DNA of 64,000 bases, taken from the NCBI RefSeq assembly GCF_000745345.1, contig NZ_JQNR01000005.1, forward strand, positions 1,984,001 to 2,048,000, in the 5' to 3' direction. This DNA is from Actinacidiphila yeochonensis CN732 (GTDB taxonomy: Bacteria > Actinomycetota > Actinomycetes > Streptomycetales > Streptomycetaceae). Made by a program: the position numbers and the translations under genes. Below the pieces are notes generated by a model, which saw nothing but the letters and a program-made list of their open reading frames with translations, searched no databases and was not told the origin of the DNA. Positions 1-9,807 of this stretch are shown one piece after another; positions within the stretch are counted from its first letter, which is position 1; each line of letters opens with the position of its first letter.

Positions 1-561
1 CCGGGCCACCACCGCGATGCGGTCGCCCGCCGCCAGCTCGCCCGGCTCGACCACCCGCAGGTACGGGCCGGGCAGCGCGGCCCGGACGAACCGCCGGGTC
101 CAGCCGCGCTCGTCCAGCCAGCCGGCGAAGGTGGCGCAGGGGATGCGCGGGCAGGACACCTCCAGCACCGCCGAGCCGATCCGCCAGCGCTCCCCGATCA
201 GCGCGGCGTTGACGTCGATACCGGCCGTCGTCAGGTTCTCCCCGAACGAGCCGTCGGCCAGCGGCCGCCCCAACTCGCGCTGCCAGCCGTCGAGGTCCTC
301 GCGGGCGTACGCGTAGACGGCCTGGTCGTCGCCGCCGTGGTTGGCCACGTCGTACACCCGGTCGCCGGCCAGCCCCACCGCTCCCGTGCCCTTGGGGCCT
401 GGCGCGGCCACCGCGACCGGGCCCGCGACGGGCCGCTTGTCGATACCGGTCGTGGGCAGCCGCATCCACGGGTTGGGGCGCGGGCGGCCGATGTTGACGC
501 TGAGCACCCGCGCGACCGCCGCCGGCCCACGTGTCCGTTCCGCCGTCTCTCCGACCGGCAT
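1..561 (-). CDS. MOSC domain-containing protein (partial, C-terminus off window)
   Basis: Only the first 187 codons are visible; the frame is open to the left edge. The protein has the MOSC pattern: an N-terminal strand VLSVNIGRPR, a GLAGDRVYD segment, a GGDDQAVYAYAREDLDGW block, and CPRIPCATFAGWLDERGW with the conserved cysteine region. MOSC proteins of the YiiM type use a molybdenum cofactor or act as sulfur carriers; which role applies here cannot be told. The ATG at 561 follows an AAGGGGG ribosome site about 7 nt upstream. Transcribed on the same strand as the GNAT gene, whose stop lies 55 nt upstream, so the two may share a transcript. Confidence 0.85.
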   Translation of the reverse strand, partial: MPVGETAERTRGPAAVARVLSVNIGRPRPNPWMRLPTTGIDKRPVAGPVAVAAPGPKGTGAVGLAGDRVYDVANHGGDDQAVYAYAREDLDGWQRELGRPLADGSFGENLTTAGIDVNAALIGERWRIGSAVLEVSCPRIPCATFAGWLDERGWTRRFVRAALPGPYLRVVEPGELAAGDRIAVVAR

Positions 562-616
562 CGCCGTGCCCCCTTCTCGCCTTCCCGCCTGCCTGCCGTT
601 GCACCCTGGCTGCCGC

Positions 617-1444
617 TCAGCCCTGCCGTAGGTACGGGGTCGTCGTCGCCAGCGCGGTGAAGCCCAGCCGCTCCAGGACGGGGCGGCTCTGCTCCGACGC
701 GTCGACCTGGAGGTAGCGGTGTCCGCGGGCCAGCGCGAGCCGGGCGCGGTGGGTGACCAGTGCCCGGTAGATCCCGCGGCCGCGCCACTCCGGGACGGTG
801 CCGCCGCCCCACAGCCCGGCGAAGTCGGTGCCGGGGCTGAACTCGGTGCGGGCCGCGCTCACCGGCCGGCCGCCGGCCACCGCCAGGGTGATCTCCAGGT
901 CGGGGTCGCCGAGCTGGCCGAGCAGCCGCTCCCGCAGCCGGTCCGCGCTGTCGCCGAACGCCCGCGCGTGGACCTCGGCCACGAGCTCCACCCCCGCGGC
1001 GTCGGTGACCCGCTCCAGCCGCACGCCCGCGGGCGGCGCCGCGCCCTCCGCCGCCGCGACCTCGGCCGCCTCGGCGACCAGGACCGTCTCCGGCGGCTCC
1101 GCAGCGAACCCGGCGGCGGCCAGCCGGGCGCCCAGGTCGGCGGGCCGGTCGTAGGAGTAGAGCTTCCACTCCAGCTCCCGGCCGCGGCCCGCCGGCGAGG
1201 CCAGCCACGCCAACTGCGCGGCGATGGCCGCGTCCGCCGCGGCGCCGCCTTCCTCGCCCTCGGGGAAGTCCGACCAGACCACGGCGGTCCAGTCCGCCTC
1301 CCCCTCGCCGGACTGCCGGACCACTCCGTCCGGGCCGGCCACGCCCGCGCCCCGCCGTACCTGGGCGTCGAACCGCGCCCGTACCTGTGCCGTGCCGGTG
1401 CCGTCGGCGCTGTTCGTTCCGCTCATCGTGTCCATCGCGGGCAT
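617..1444 (-). CDS. GNAT family N-acetyltransferase
   Basis: 275-residue acetyltransferase. The C-terminal GNAT core shows the acetyl-CoA loop in VPEWRGRGIYRAL followed by a helix and the strand RYLQVDASEQSRPVLERLGF, as in motif A/B of the family. The N-terminal half (VWSDFPEGEEG...) resembles a degenerate second GNAT repeat, which is common in actinobacterial members of this length. The substrate is unknown. Three ATGs cluster at the start (1444, 1435, 1426); none has a strong ribosome site, so the exact start is uncertain. Divergent from the LysR gene across 349 nt, so it could be its target, but nothing in the sequence proves this. Confidence 0.8.
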   Translation of the reverse strand: MPAMDTMSGTNSADGTGTAQVRARFDAQVRRGAGVAGPDGVVRQSGEGEADWTAVVWSDFPEGEEGGAAADAAIAAQLAWLASPAGRGRELEWKLYSYDRPADLGARLAAAGFAAEPPETVLVAEAAEVAAAEGAAPPAGVRLERVTDAAGVELVAEVHARAFGDSADRLRERLLGQLGDPDLEITLAVAGGRPVSAARTEFSPGTDFAGLWGGGTVPEWRGRGIYRALVTHRARLALARGHRYLQVDASEQSRPVLERLGFTALATTTPYLRQG

Positions 1445-1793
1445 TCCAGCACGCGCCGGAGTCCGGCTCCACCGGTTTTGGGCTGGGCGGCCCAGACGGC
1501 TGCGCGCCGCCGAAACGGCGTCAGGAGGCCTACGGGCACGGCGACGGAGCAGTCGTCAGGGCAGTCGTCAGGGCAGGGGTCCGGGCCGGGGCAGGTCGGG
1601 CGCGGCCGTGTCGACCGAGGTGAGGTGGTGTGCGGCGGCGTCCCTGAACCCGGCGGCCACCGCGGCGGCGAAGGCGTGGGCGGCGCGTGGACGGCGCTCG
1701 GGAGCGCGGCGCAGGCCGAGCCCGGGAAAGCCGGACCCCAAGCCCGGTTTCGGAAGGTGCTGGGTAATCCCAAGAGATGCTTATAGTAGAAGA
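1445..1793. promoter_or_regulatory. Divergent GNAT/LysR promoter region
   Basis: 349 nt without a gene. It contains a 12-bp tandem duplication (GCAGTCGTCAGG at 1549-1560 and 1561-1572). At 1782-1787 a TATAGT box lies 6 nt before the LysR ATG at 1794, the distance expected for a leaderless transcript. No Shine-Dalgarno sequence precedes that ATG. No clear promoter for the minus-strand GNAT gene was recognised. Confidence 0.5.
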
Positions 1794-2750
1794 ATGTTCG
1801 AAGCTCGACACCTGCGCGTGCTGCGCGCCGTGGCGCTCAGCGGGTCCTTCTCGGCGGCCGGCCGCGAACTCGGCCTCACCCAGCCCGCGGTCAGCCAGCA
1901 GATGAAGGCGCTGGAGACCGCGGCCGGTACCCCGCTGCTCATCCGCGGCCCCCGCGAGACGCGCCTGACCGAGGCCGGCGAGGTGCTGGTGCGGCACGCG
2001 GCGAACGTCCTGGCCGGGTTGGCGGCGGCCGAGGAGGAGGTGGCCGCCATCGCGGGGCTGCGCGCCGGGCGGGTGCGGCTGGCCTCCTTCCCCACCGGCA
2101 GCTCGACCCTGGTGCCCAGTGCGGTGGCCGCCATGCGCGCCCACCATCCGGACACCCGAGTCTCGCTGGTCGAGGCGGAGCCGCCGCGCTCGGTGGACCT
2201 GCTGCGGGCCGGGGACTGCGACATCACCCTCGCCTTCCGCTACGCCGACCTGCCCGTTCCGGCCGAGGAGGCGTGGACCGACCTCGTGGTGCGGCCGCTG
2301 CTCACCGACCGGCTGGTCGGCGTCGTCCCGCAGGGCCACCCCCTCACGGCCCCCGGGCCGTCGGGGGAGCCGGAGCCGGTGCCGTTCGCCGCACTGGCGG
2401 AGGAGCAGTGGATCGCCGGCTGCCCGCGCTGCCGCCGCCACCTGGTGGAGGTCTGCGAACGGGCCGGCTTCGCCCCGCGGATCGACTTCGCGACCGACGA
2501 CTACCCGGCGGTGGTGGGGCTGGTCGCGGCGGGGGTGGGCGTGGCGGTGCTGCCGGAGTTGGCCCTGGCGTCGGTGCGCACCGACGGGGTGGCCGTGCTG
2601 CGGCTGGCGCCCGACGTCGAGCGCGAGGTGGTGGCGCTGACCCTGCCCGACCTCGCGCACGTCCCGGCGGTCGACGTGATGCTCGGCCGGCTCGCCCGCG
2701 CCGCGCTGCGGCACCGCGCGCCGGCCCCGGCCCCGGCCGCCCGGCGCTGA
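1794..2750 (+). CDS. LysR family transcriptional regulator
   Basis: 318 residues, the usual LysR length. Residues 1-60 are the winged helix-turn-helix (MFEARHLRVLRAV, SFSAAGRELGLTQPAVSQQM), followed by the linker helix and a periplasmic-binding-protein-like effector domain from about residue 90. The effector domain carries CPRCRRH near residue 210, an unusual CxxC in the hinge region that could bind metal or respond to redox. The ligand is unknown. The gene is probably leaderless (TATAGT 6 nt before the ATG). It is divergent from the GNAT gene, the standard LysR arrangement with a regulated neighbour. Confidence 0.9.
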   Translation: MFEARHLRVLRAVALSGSFSAAGRELGLTQPAVSQQMKALETAAGTPLLIRGPRETRLTEAGEVLVRHAANVLAGLAAAEEEVAAIAGLRAGRVRLASFPTGSSTLVPSAVAAMRAHHPDTRVSLVEAEPPRSVDLLRAGDCDITLAFRYADLPVPAEEAWTDLVVRPLLTDRLVGVVPQGHPLTAPGPSGEPEPVPFAALAEEQWIAGCPRCRRHLVEVCERAGFAPRIDFATDDYPAVVGLVAAGVGVAVLPELALASVRTDGVAVLRLAPDVEREVVALTLPDLAHVPAVDVMLGRLARAALRHRAPAPAPAARR

Positions 2751-2815
2751 GCCCGGGGGCGAGCGGGGCGGCCGAGCGAGGTGGCCGAGTGGGAAGGACC
2801 CGACGGGGAGCCGGT

Positions 2816-2874
2816 GGGGGAGCAGGGCTGGGGAGAGCAGGGCTGGGGGGAGCAGGGCCGGGGGAGCCGGGCCG
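2816..2874. repeat. 15-bp tandem repeat, about four copies
   Basis: Imperfect units of the type GGGGGAGCAGGGCTG at 2816, 2831, 2846 and a degenerate fourth at 2861, between the 3' ends of the LysR and whiD genes. No coding role seen. Confidence 0.8.
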
Positions 2875-2902
2875 GTCCGGTGAACTCCGCCCGGGCCGAC
2901 GA

Positions 2903-2957
2903 GAACCCGCCTGCGCGGGTCCGGCCGGAGGGGGTCCGGCCGCCCGTCGGCGGGTTC
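2903..2957. terminator. Long inverted repeat between convergent genes
   Basis: GAACCCGCC at 2903-2911 pairs with GGCGGGTTC at 2949-2957; the 37-nt interior is itself rich in self-complementary GGCC/CCGG. It lies between the convergent LysR and whiD genes, so it probably terminates both. There is no T-run, as is usual in Streptomyces. A perfect 12-bp palindrome AGAATCGATTCT (2961-2972) sits directly after the whiD stop. Confidence 0.55.
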
Positions 2958-2972
2958 AGCAGAATCGATTCT

Positions 2973-3560
2973 TCAGCGGGGCCGCACCGGCAGCGAGTCC
3001 CAGTCCCGCTCCTCCGCGAAGTCCATCTCGTCCATCGGGTGCGTGCCCATGGAGTGCCGGTCGGACTCCAGGTCCGGGTCGTAGTCGTGCTCGAAGCCGA
3101 ACTCCCGGTCGTCGCGGTCGTCCTGGCCGAACGTGTCCTCGGCCTCGCCGCCGAAGCCGCGGTGCCCGTACCCCGCGCCCTCGTCGTCCTCGTCGTCCTG
3201 TGCCGCGCCGACCCGGGAGCGGCCGGAGCGGGTGGTGGCGCGCTCGTAGTCGCCGTCCTCGTCGCGGTGGTCGGAGCCCCGATGGCGTGAACGGCCCATC
3301 ATGGCCTCGCGTTCGTCCTCGGTCAGGCCGCCCCAGACGCCGTACGGCTCCCGTACGGCCAGCGCGTGCGCCGCGCACTCCGCCCGTACCGGGCAGCGCA
3401 TGCACACCTCCTTGGCCGCCGCCTCCCGCGCGCTGCGGGCCGCGCCGCGCTCACCCTCGGGGTGGAAGAACAGCGAGCTGTCGACCCCTCGGCAGGCGGC
3501 CACGAGCTGCCAGTCCCAAAGGTCCGCGTTGGGGCCGGGAAGGCGGGAGAAGTCTGCCAT
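2973..3560 (-). CDS. whiD: WhiB-family Fe-S regulator WhiD, with acidic C-terminal extension
   Basis: 195 residues. The first ~87 are a WhiB-like domain with the four [4Fe-4S] cysteines C23, C53, C56 and C62 and the GVWGG turn at residues 74-78. Identity as WhiD rests on the MADFSRLPGPNADLWDW start and its position divergent from bldM, which is the known Streptomyces arrangement. WhiD is needed for late sporulation. From memory the S. coelicolor protein is about 112 residues, so the remaining ~105 residues are extra: a low-complexity, strongly acidic tail rich in Asp, Glu, Gly and Arg, with no recognisable domain. The ATG at 3560 has a GAGGGG ribosome site. Regulation is probably through the dyad at 3630-3654. 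Confidence 0.9.
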   Translation of the reverse strand: MADFSRLPGPNADLWDWQLVAACRGVDSSLFFHPEGERGAARSAREAAAKEVCMRCPVRAECAAHALAVREPYGVWGGLTEDEREAMMGRSRHRGSDHRDEDGDYERATTRSGRSRVGAAQDDEDDEGAGYGHRGFGGEAEDTFGQDDRDDREFGFEHDYDPDLESDRHSMGTHPMDEMDFAEERDWDSLPVRPR

Positions 3561-3629
3561 TGCTCATCCCCTCGAAGAGTGGGTGACGGCCGAGGCGGAT
3601 CGGTCACGACCTGACCGCACAACCGACCG

Positions 3630-3654
3630 TACATCTACTGTCGTAGTAGATGTA
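3630..3654. promoter_or_regulatory. Perfect 10-bp inverted repeat, candidate operator for whiD
   Basis: TACATCTACT (3630-3639), 5-nt spacer, AGTAGATGTA (3645-3654): all ten base pairs match. It lies 70-94 nt upstream of the whiD start codon. On the minus strand it overlaps a possible promoter (TTTACA, 19 nt, TACGGT), which is where a repressor or activator site for whiD would be expected. The binding protein is unknown. Confidence 0.7.
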
Positions 3655-3895
3655 AATATGACTCATCGCCAATCTAGCCAGGAATACCCCAAAGGCCAGA
3701 AAAGAGCCGCCAAACAGTGCAAACTCCGGCATAGGGTCCGTTCGGCACTGCCCGCCGCGACCGGCGCCGTTCCGAGGTGGCGCACCGCGCCGCCCCCCGC
3801 CTCGGAAAACGCGGCCGCCGCGCCCGTCTGACCTGCGAGATGGCCGCTTTGTGCCCGTCTGGTCACGTAGAGTGCCCACGACGGCGATCCGACGT

Positions 3896-3923
3896 CGTAA
3901 CTCTTTCGGGTGAGGGTCGTTGA
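3896..3923 (+). promoter_or_regulatory. SigBldN-type promoter of bldM
   Basis: CGTAAC (3896-3901), exactly 16 nt, CGTTGA (3918-3923). This equals the SigBldN consensus as I remember it, and bldM is a known SigBldN target. Transcription would begin near 3930, giving a leader of about 125 nt before the bldM ATG. Confidence 0.8.
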
Positions 3924-4024
3924 GTGATGCGGAAGCGGTTGGCGGGATCACGTGATTCGGGCGTGCGCCCGAGCCGTCAGCCCCATCGGTGAAGATTCGT
4001 ACTTCGTACAGCCTGGAGGCACAA

Positions 4025-4057
4025 GTGACGCGGTTCAGCTGCGGGGGGCGGTCATGA
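4025..4057 (+). CDS. Ten-codon upstream ORF overlapping the bldM start
   Basis: GTG at 4025 lies 5 nt after a GGAGG (4015-4019), a stronger ribosome site than any directly before bldM. It encodes MTRFSCGGRS and its TGA (4055-4057) overlaps the bldM ATG (4054-4056) as ATGA. This is the geometry of translational coupling. That the peptide itself is functional is not suggested by the sequence. Confidence 0.5.
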   Translation: MTRFSCGGRS

Positions 4058-4665
4058 CGTCCGTCCTCGTCTGCGACGACTCCCCGCTCGCCCGGGAGGC
4101 CCTGCGCCGCGCGGTGGCCACCGTGCCCGGCGTCGAGCGTGTAACCACCGCGGCCAACGGCGAGGAGGTGCTGCGCCGCTGGGGTGCCGACCGTTCGGAC
4201 CTCATCCTCATGGACGTCCGGATGCCGGGCCTGGGCGGCGTGGAGACCGTGCGGCGGCTGCTGTCGGCCGACCCCGGCGCCCGCATCATCATGCTCACCG
4301 TCGCGGAGGACCTCGACGGAGTGGCGCTCGCCGTCGCCGCCGGCGCCCGCGGCTACCTGCACAAGGACGCCTCCCGCGCCGAGTTGCGGGCCACCGTCAC
4401 GCAGGCGCTCGCCGACCCGACCTGGCGGCTGGCCCCGCGGCGGCTGCGCTCGGCGGAGATGGGCGCCGCGCCCACCCTCACCGCCCGCGAGATCCAGGTG
4501 CTGGAGGGGATGAGCCACGGCCGCTCCAACGCCGAGATCGGCCGCGAGCTGTTCCTGTCGGAGGACACCGTCAAGACCCACGCCCGGCGACTGTTCAAGA
4601 AGCTCGGCGCCTCGGACCGGGCGCACGCGGTCGCCCTCGGCTTCCGCTGGGGCCTGGTCCGCTGA
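4054..4665 (+). CDS. bldM: Orphan response regulator BldM
   Basis: 203 residues, the BldM length. Receiver domain 1-120 with acidic residues D8/D9, phospho-acceptor position D54, T82 and K104, then a C-terminal LuxR-type helix-turn-helix (LTAREIQVLEGMSHGRSNAEIGREL, split here only for position 140-200). All pocket residues are present, although BldM is known to work without phosphorylation, as a homodimer or as a heterodimer with WhiI. It activates genes for aerial hypha formation and sporulation. The start is the ATG at 4054, whose only nearby ribosome site is a weak G-rich stretch; translation may depend on the upstream ORF. The SigBldN-type promoter is at 3896-3923. Confidence 0.95.
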   Translation: MTSVLVCDDSPLAREALRRAVATVPGVERVTTAANGEEVLRRWGADRSDLILMDVRMPGLGGVETVRRLLSADPGARIIMLTVAEDLDGVALAVAAGARGYLHKDASRAELRATVTQALADPTWRLAPRRLRSAEMGAAPTLTAREIQVLEGMSHGRSNAEIGRELFLSEDTVKTHARRLFKKLGASDRAHAVALGFRWGLVR

Positions 4666-5418
4666 TCCCCGGGCGCCGCGGCGGGTGGCCCCCGGGGCCG
4701 CACGGCGGCGCCCGAACGTCCGGACGGCGCCCGGGCGTCCTCGGTTTCCCCGAGGAGGACGCATGCTTGGAGTATGGACTTCCTCGGGGATCGGCGGGGG
4801 CCGCGGATGGCGGAGGTGACGGCGCGGGTGCGGACGCGGTACGACGCGCCCCCGGCGGGCGTGCCCGCACGGCGCGCGGGCTCCGGACCCGGCGCCGCCC
4901 TTGACGGCGCCCTCGGCGCGGACCCGGGTACGGACCAGGGGCCCGGTGCCCGCCCGACCGCTCCCGGCGCCGCGGCCCAGGCCGCGGGTACGGGCAGGGC
5001 GTCGGCCGCGGGAACCGCCGCGGGCTCGGGCAGGGGACCGGTCGGCGGGGCGGCCGCGGGACCGGTCGCGGGATCGACAGCGACGCCGGCGGTGGCGTCC
5101 GCGGTGGCCTCCGCCGTGGGATCGGCTGTGGGATCGGCCACAGCGCCGAGCCCCGCGGCGGACCCCGGTGTCGTTCCGGGGGCCGTCCCGGAGGACCGCT
5201 CCGGGGCTGTCGGCGGCGCGCACGACGGGCGGGGCCGGTGGGGCGAGACGGGCCCGAGTGGTCCCGGGGAAGTCGGTGGCCCCAGTGGCACGCGTGCCGC
5301 CGGCGCGGGCGCGCGGTCCGGCCCGGTCAGGCCGACGGCGGCGGGCGCGCATAACGCTTCGGTGCAGAAGTCGGACCGCGATGCGCCGGAACGCTCCGGG
5401 GCGAGGCACCATGGAGGG
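4666..5418 (+). other. 753-nt stretch between bldM and the sigma gene
   Basis: No confident gene. The frame of the downstream sigma gene stays open from an ATG at 4774 (preceded by GGAG), which would add 215 residues of Ala/Gly/Pro/Arg-rich sequence without any domain. Third-position G/C bias in that frame is weaker than in the sigma domain itself. It contains short direct repeats such as GTGGGATCGGC near 5116-5140. It is either untranslated leader or a disordered N-terminal extension of the sigma factor. Confidence 0.5.
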
Positions 5419-7690
<2,272 letters not shown>

Positions 7691-7819
7691 CGGCCTCCTC
7701 CGGGAGCACCGTGTGAACCGCCGCCCCGCCTGGCACCGCGCCGGGCGGGGCGGCGGTTTCCGGCCCGGTGGGCGGGCCTGGGATACTGGGCGGGCAGGTC
7801 CAGAAGAGAGAGGCACGAC

Positions 7820-8941
7820 GTGACTGAGATCGAGATCGGGCGGGGCAAGCGGGGCCGCAGGGCCTATGCCTTCGACGACATCGCCGTGGTGCCGAGCCGG
7901 CGCACGCGGGACCCGGAGGAGGTCTCCATCGCCTGGCAGATCGACGCCTACCGGTTCGAGCTGCCGTTCCTGGCCGCCCCCATGGACTCCGTGGTGTCGC
8001 CCGAGTCGGCGATCCGCATCGGCCGCCTGGGCGGCCTCGGCGTGCTCAACCTCGAAGGGCTGTGGACCCGCTACGAGGACCCGGAGCCGCTGCTCGCCGA
8101 GATCGCCGAGATCGACGACTCGCGCGCGACCGCCCGGCTCCAGGAGATCTACGCCGCGCCGATCCGCGAGGAGCTGATCGGGCAGCGCATCAAGGAGGTG
8201 CGGGACGCCGGAGTGGTCACCGCCGCCGCCCTGTCGCCGCAGCGCACCGCGCAGTTCTCCAAGGCCGTGGTGGACGCCGGGGTCGACCTCTTCGTGATCC
8301 GCGGCACCACCGTCTCCGCCGAGCACGTCAGCGGGTCGCACGAGCCGCTCAACCTCAAGCAGTTCATCTACGAGCTGGACGTGCCGGTGATCGTCGGCGG
8401 CTGCGCCACGTACACCGCGGCGCTGCACCTGATGCGCACCGGTGCGGCCGGCGTGCTGGTCGGCTTCGGCGGCGGCGCCGCGCACACCACCCGCAACGTG
8501 CTCGGCATCCAGGTGCCGATGGCCACCGCCGTCGCCGACGTGGCGGCGGCCCGCCGCGACTACATGGACGAGTCCGGCGGCCGGTACGTGCACGTGATCG
8601 CCGACGGCGGCTTCGGCTCCAGCGGCGACCTGCCCAAGGCCGTGGCCTGCGGCGCCGACGCGGTGATGATGGGCTCCCCGCTGGCCCGCGCCACCGACGC
8701 GCCCGGCCGCGGCTTCCACTGGGGCATGGAGGCGGTCAACCCGGTGCTGCCGCGCGGCAAGCGGATGAACCTCGGCACGGCCGGCACCACCGAGGAGATC
8801 CTGCTCGGCCCCTCGCACGCTCCCGACGGCTCCATGAACTTCTCCGGCGCGCTGCGCCGTTCGATGGCCACGACGGGCTACTCGGAGCTGAAGGAGTTCC
8901 AGCGCGTCGAGGTCACCGTCTCGCCGACGCACCACCTCTGA
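7820..8941 (+). CDS. guaB3: GuaB3 family IMPDH/GMP reductase-related protein
   Basis: 373 residues, an IMPDH/GMPR-fold barrel without CBS domains. It begins EIEIGRGKRGRRAYAFDDI, the actinobacterial GuaB3 signature. Where IMPDH and GMPR have the Cys loop (GSICTTR), this protein has FGGGAAHTTRN, with no cysteine. Cyanobacterial GuaB3 has been reported as a GMP reductase; whether that holds for Streptomyces is an open inference. A GAGAGAGG ribosome site precedes the start (GTG at 7820). A strong hairpin at 8985-9028 ends the unit. Confidence 0.9.
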   Translation: MTEIEIGRGKRGRRAYAFDDIAVVPSRRTRDPEEVSIAWQIDAYRFELPFLAAPMDSVVSPESAIRIGRLGGLGVLNLEGLWTRYEDPEPLLAEIAEIDDSRATARLQEIYAAPIREELIGQRIKEVRDAGVVTAAALSPQRTAQFSKAVVDAGVDLFVIRGTTVSAEHVSGSHEPLNLKQFIYELDVPVIVGGCATYTAALHLMRTGAAGVLVGFGGGAAHTTRNVLGIQVPMATAVADVAAARRDYMDESGGRYVHVIADGGFGSSGDLPKAVACGADAVMMGSPLARATDAPGRGFHWGMEAVNPVLPRGKRMNLGTAGTTEEILLGPSHAPDGSMNFSGALRRSMATTGYSELKEFQRVEVTVSPTHHL

Positions 8942-8984
8942 GGCGCGTCACCGACGGGTCGCGCCGCTGAGGCGCTGTGACGAC

Positions 8985-9028
8985 GGGGCCCCGGGCCCGC
9001 AAGGACATCCTTGCGGGCCCGGGGCCCC
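8985..9028. terminator. Bidirectional terminator hairpin
   Basis: A perfect 21-bp inverted repeat (arms 8985-9005 and 9008-9028, starting GGGGCCCCGGGCCCGC) with a 2-nt centre, so in practice a small loop. It lies between the convergent guaB3 and membrane-protein genes. No T-run follows. Confidence 0.85.
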
Positions 9029-9048
9029 GTTCGCGTACCGGGCGCGGA

Positions 9049-9807
9049 TCAGCTCTCGCCGGTCCGCTTGGTCAGGCCGAACGCGGCGACCCCGGCGAGG
9101 ACCAGGTAGAACGCCCGCATGGCGCCGAAGTCCGACTTCCATCCGGTGAACAGGATGTGGAAGTGGTGCAGCAGGAGGCTCGTCGCCGACACGTCCTGGT
9201 TGTGCTGGGCGAAGAAGTGGCTGACGACCAGCGCGAGGCCGAAGATCTCACCCGCCACCACCGACAGCAGCGTGATCAGCACCGCCAGGAACGGCAGCGC
9301 CTTGTGCCGGCCACCGACCTTGCCCATGACGACGCCGACGAGCAACCCGACCGCCAGCGCGGCGTAGCGGAGCTCCGTGGTGGTGCCGTCGCTCTTGGCC
9401 ATGGCCCGCAGCAGGCCGCCGTACGCGAGTGCGGCGACGACCGCCGCCACCACGCCCAGCCCGATGGCCAGCCCCGGCTTGCCCTGGCGCGGCGGGACGG
9501 CCGCGCCGCCCGGGTAGCCGGCGGCCGGCAAGGGCGCGGCCGCCCCGACGGGCGGCCCGAACGGAGCCGCGGCCGCCTCCGCCGGCGTCTGGGGCGCTCC
9601 CGCGGGCGGCCCGTACGGGGTGGCCGGAAGGCCCTGCGGGGCCGAGGGGGCCGCGGCGTAGGGGTTGTCGGCGGGCGGTACGGGCTGTGCGTAGGGGTTG
9701 TCGGCGACCGGTACGGGTTGGGCGTAGGGGTTGTCGGCGACCGGAACGGGCTGGGCGTAGGGGTTCTGGTCGGCGGGTGGCTGCGGTGGCGGGAAGGTGG
9801 CGCTCAT
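9049..9807 (-). CDS. Proline-rich hypothetical membrane protein with NPYAQP repeats
   Basis: 252 residues of unknown function. Residues 1-105 are cytoplasmic-type low complexity, with three copies of an 11-residue unit (NPYAQPVPVAD) encoded by a 33-bp tandem repeat. Four hydrophobic segments follow (about 110-130, 148-165, 172-196, 230-247), the usual layout of actinobacterial Pro/Tyr-rich small membrane proteins. A loop with HNQDVSATSLLLHHFHILF is His-rich. The ATG at 9807 lies downstream of a possible promoter TGTCGG-N18-TAGATT on the minus strand (near 9960-9990). Confidence 0.75.
   Translation of the reverse strand: MSATFPPPQPPADQNPYAQPVPVADNPYAQPVPVADNPYAQPVPPADNPYAAAPSAPQGLPATPYGPPAGAPQTPAEAAAAPFGPPVGAAAPLPAAGYPGGAAVPPRQGKPGLAIGLGVVAAVVAALAYGGLLRAMAKSDGTTTELRYAALAVGLLVGVVMGKVGGRHKALPFLAVLITLLSVVAGEIFGLALVVSHFFAQHNQDVSATSLLLHHFHILFTGWKSDFGAMRAFYLVLAGVAAFGLTKRTGES
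9661..9759. repeat. 33-bp tandem repeat, three copies, in coding sequence
   Basis: Units start at 9661, 9694 and 9727 (GGGGTTGTCGGCG...), differing at a few positions. They encode the NPYAQPVPVAD repeats; copy number can change without breaking the frame. Confidence 0.9.

Larger units (their letters stand above)
3561..4053. promoter_or_regulatory. whiD-bldM divergent regulatory region
   Basis: 493 nt without a long gene, with several AT-rich patches that stand out from the surroundings. It holds a 25-bp dyad near whiD, a SigBldN-type promoter and a 10-bp ATCACGTGAT palindrome (3947-3956) upstream of bldM, and a short leader ORF abutting the bldM start. These are listed separately. Confidence 0.85.

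Noticed and set aside
8985-9028. 21-bp palindrome as an operator
   Set aside because: It lies between convergent 3' ends, with a stem-loop form, so it is better read as a terminator.
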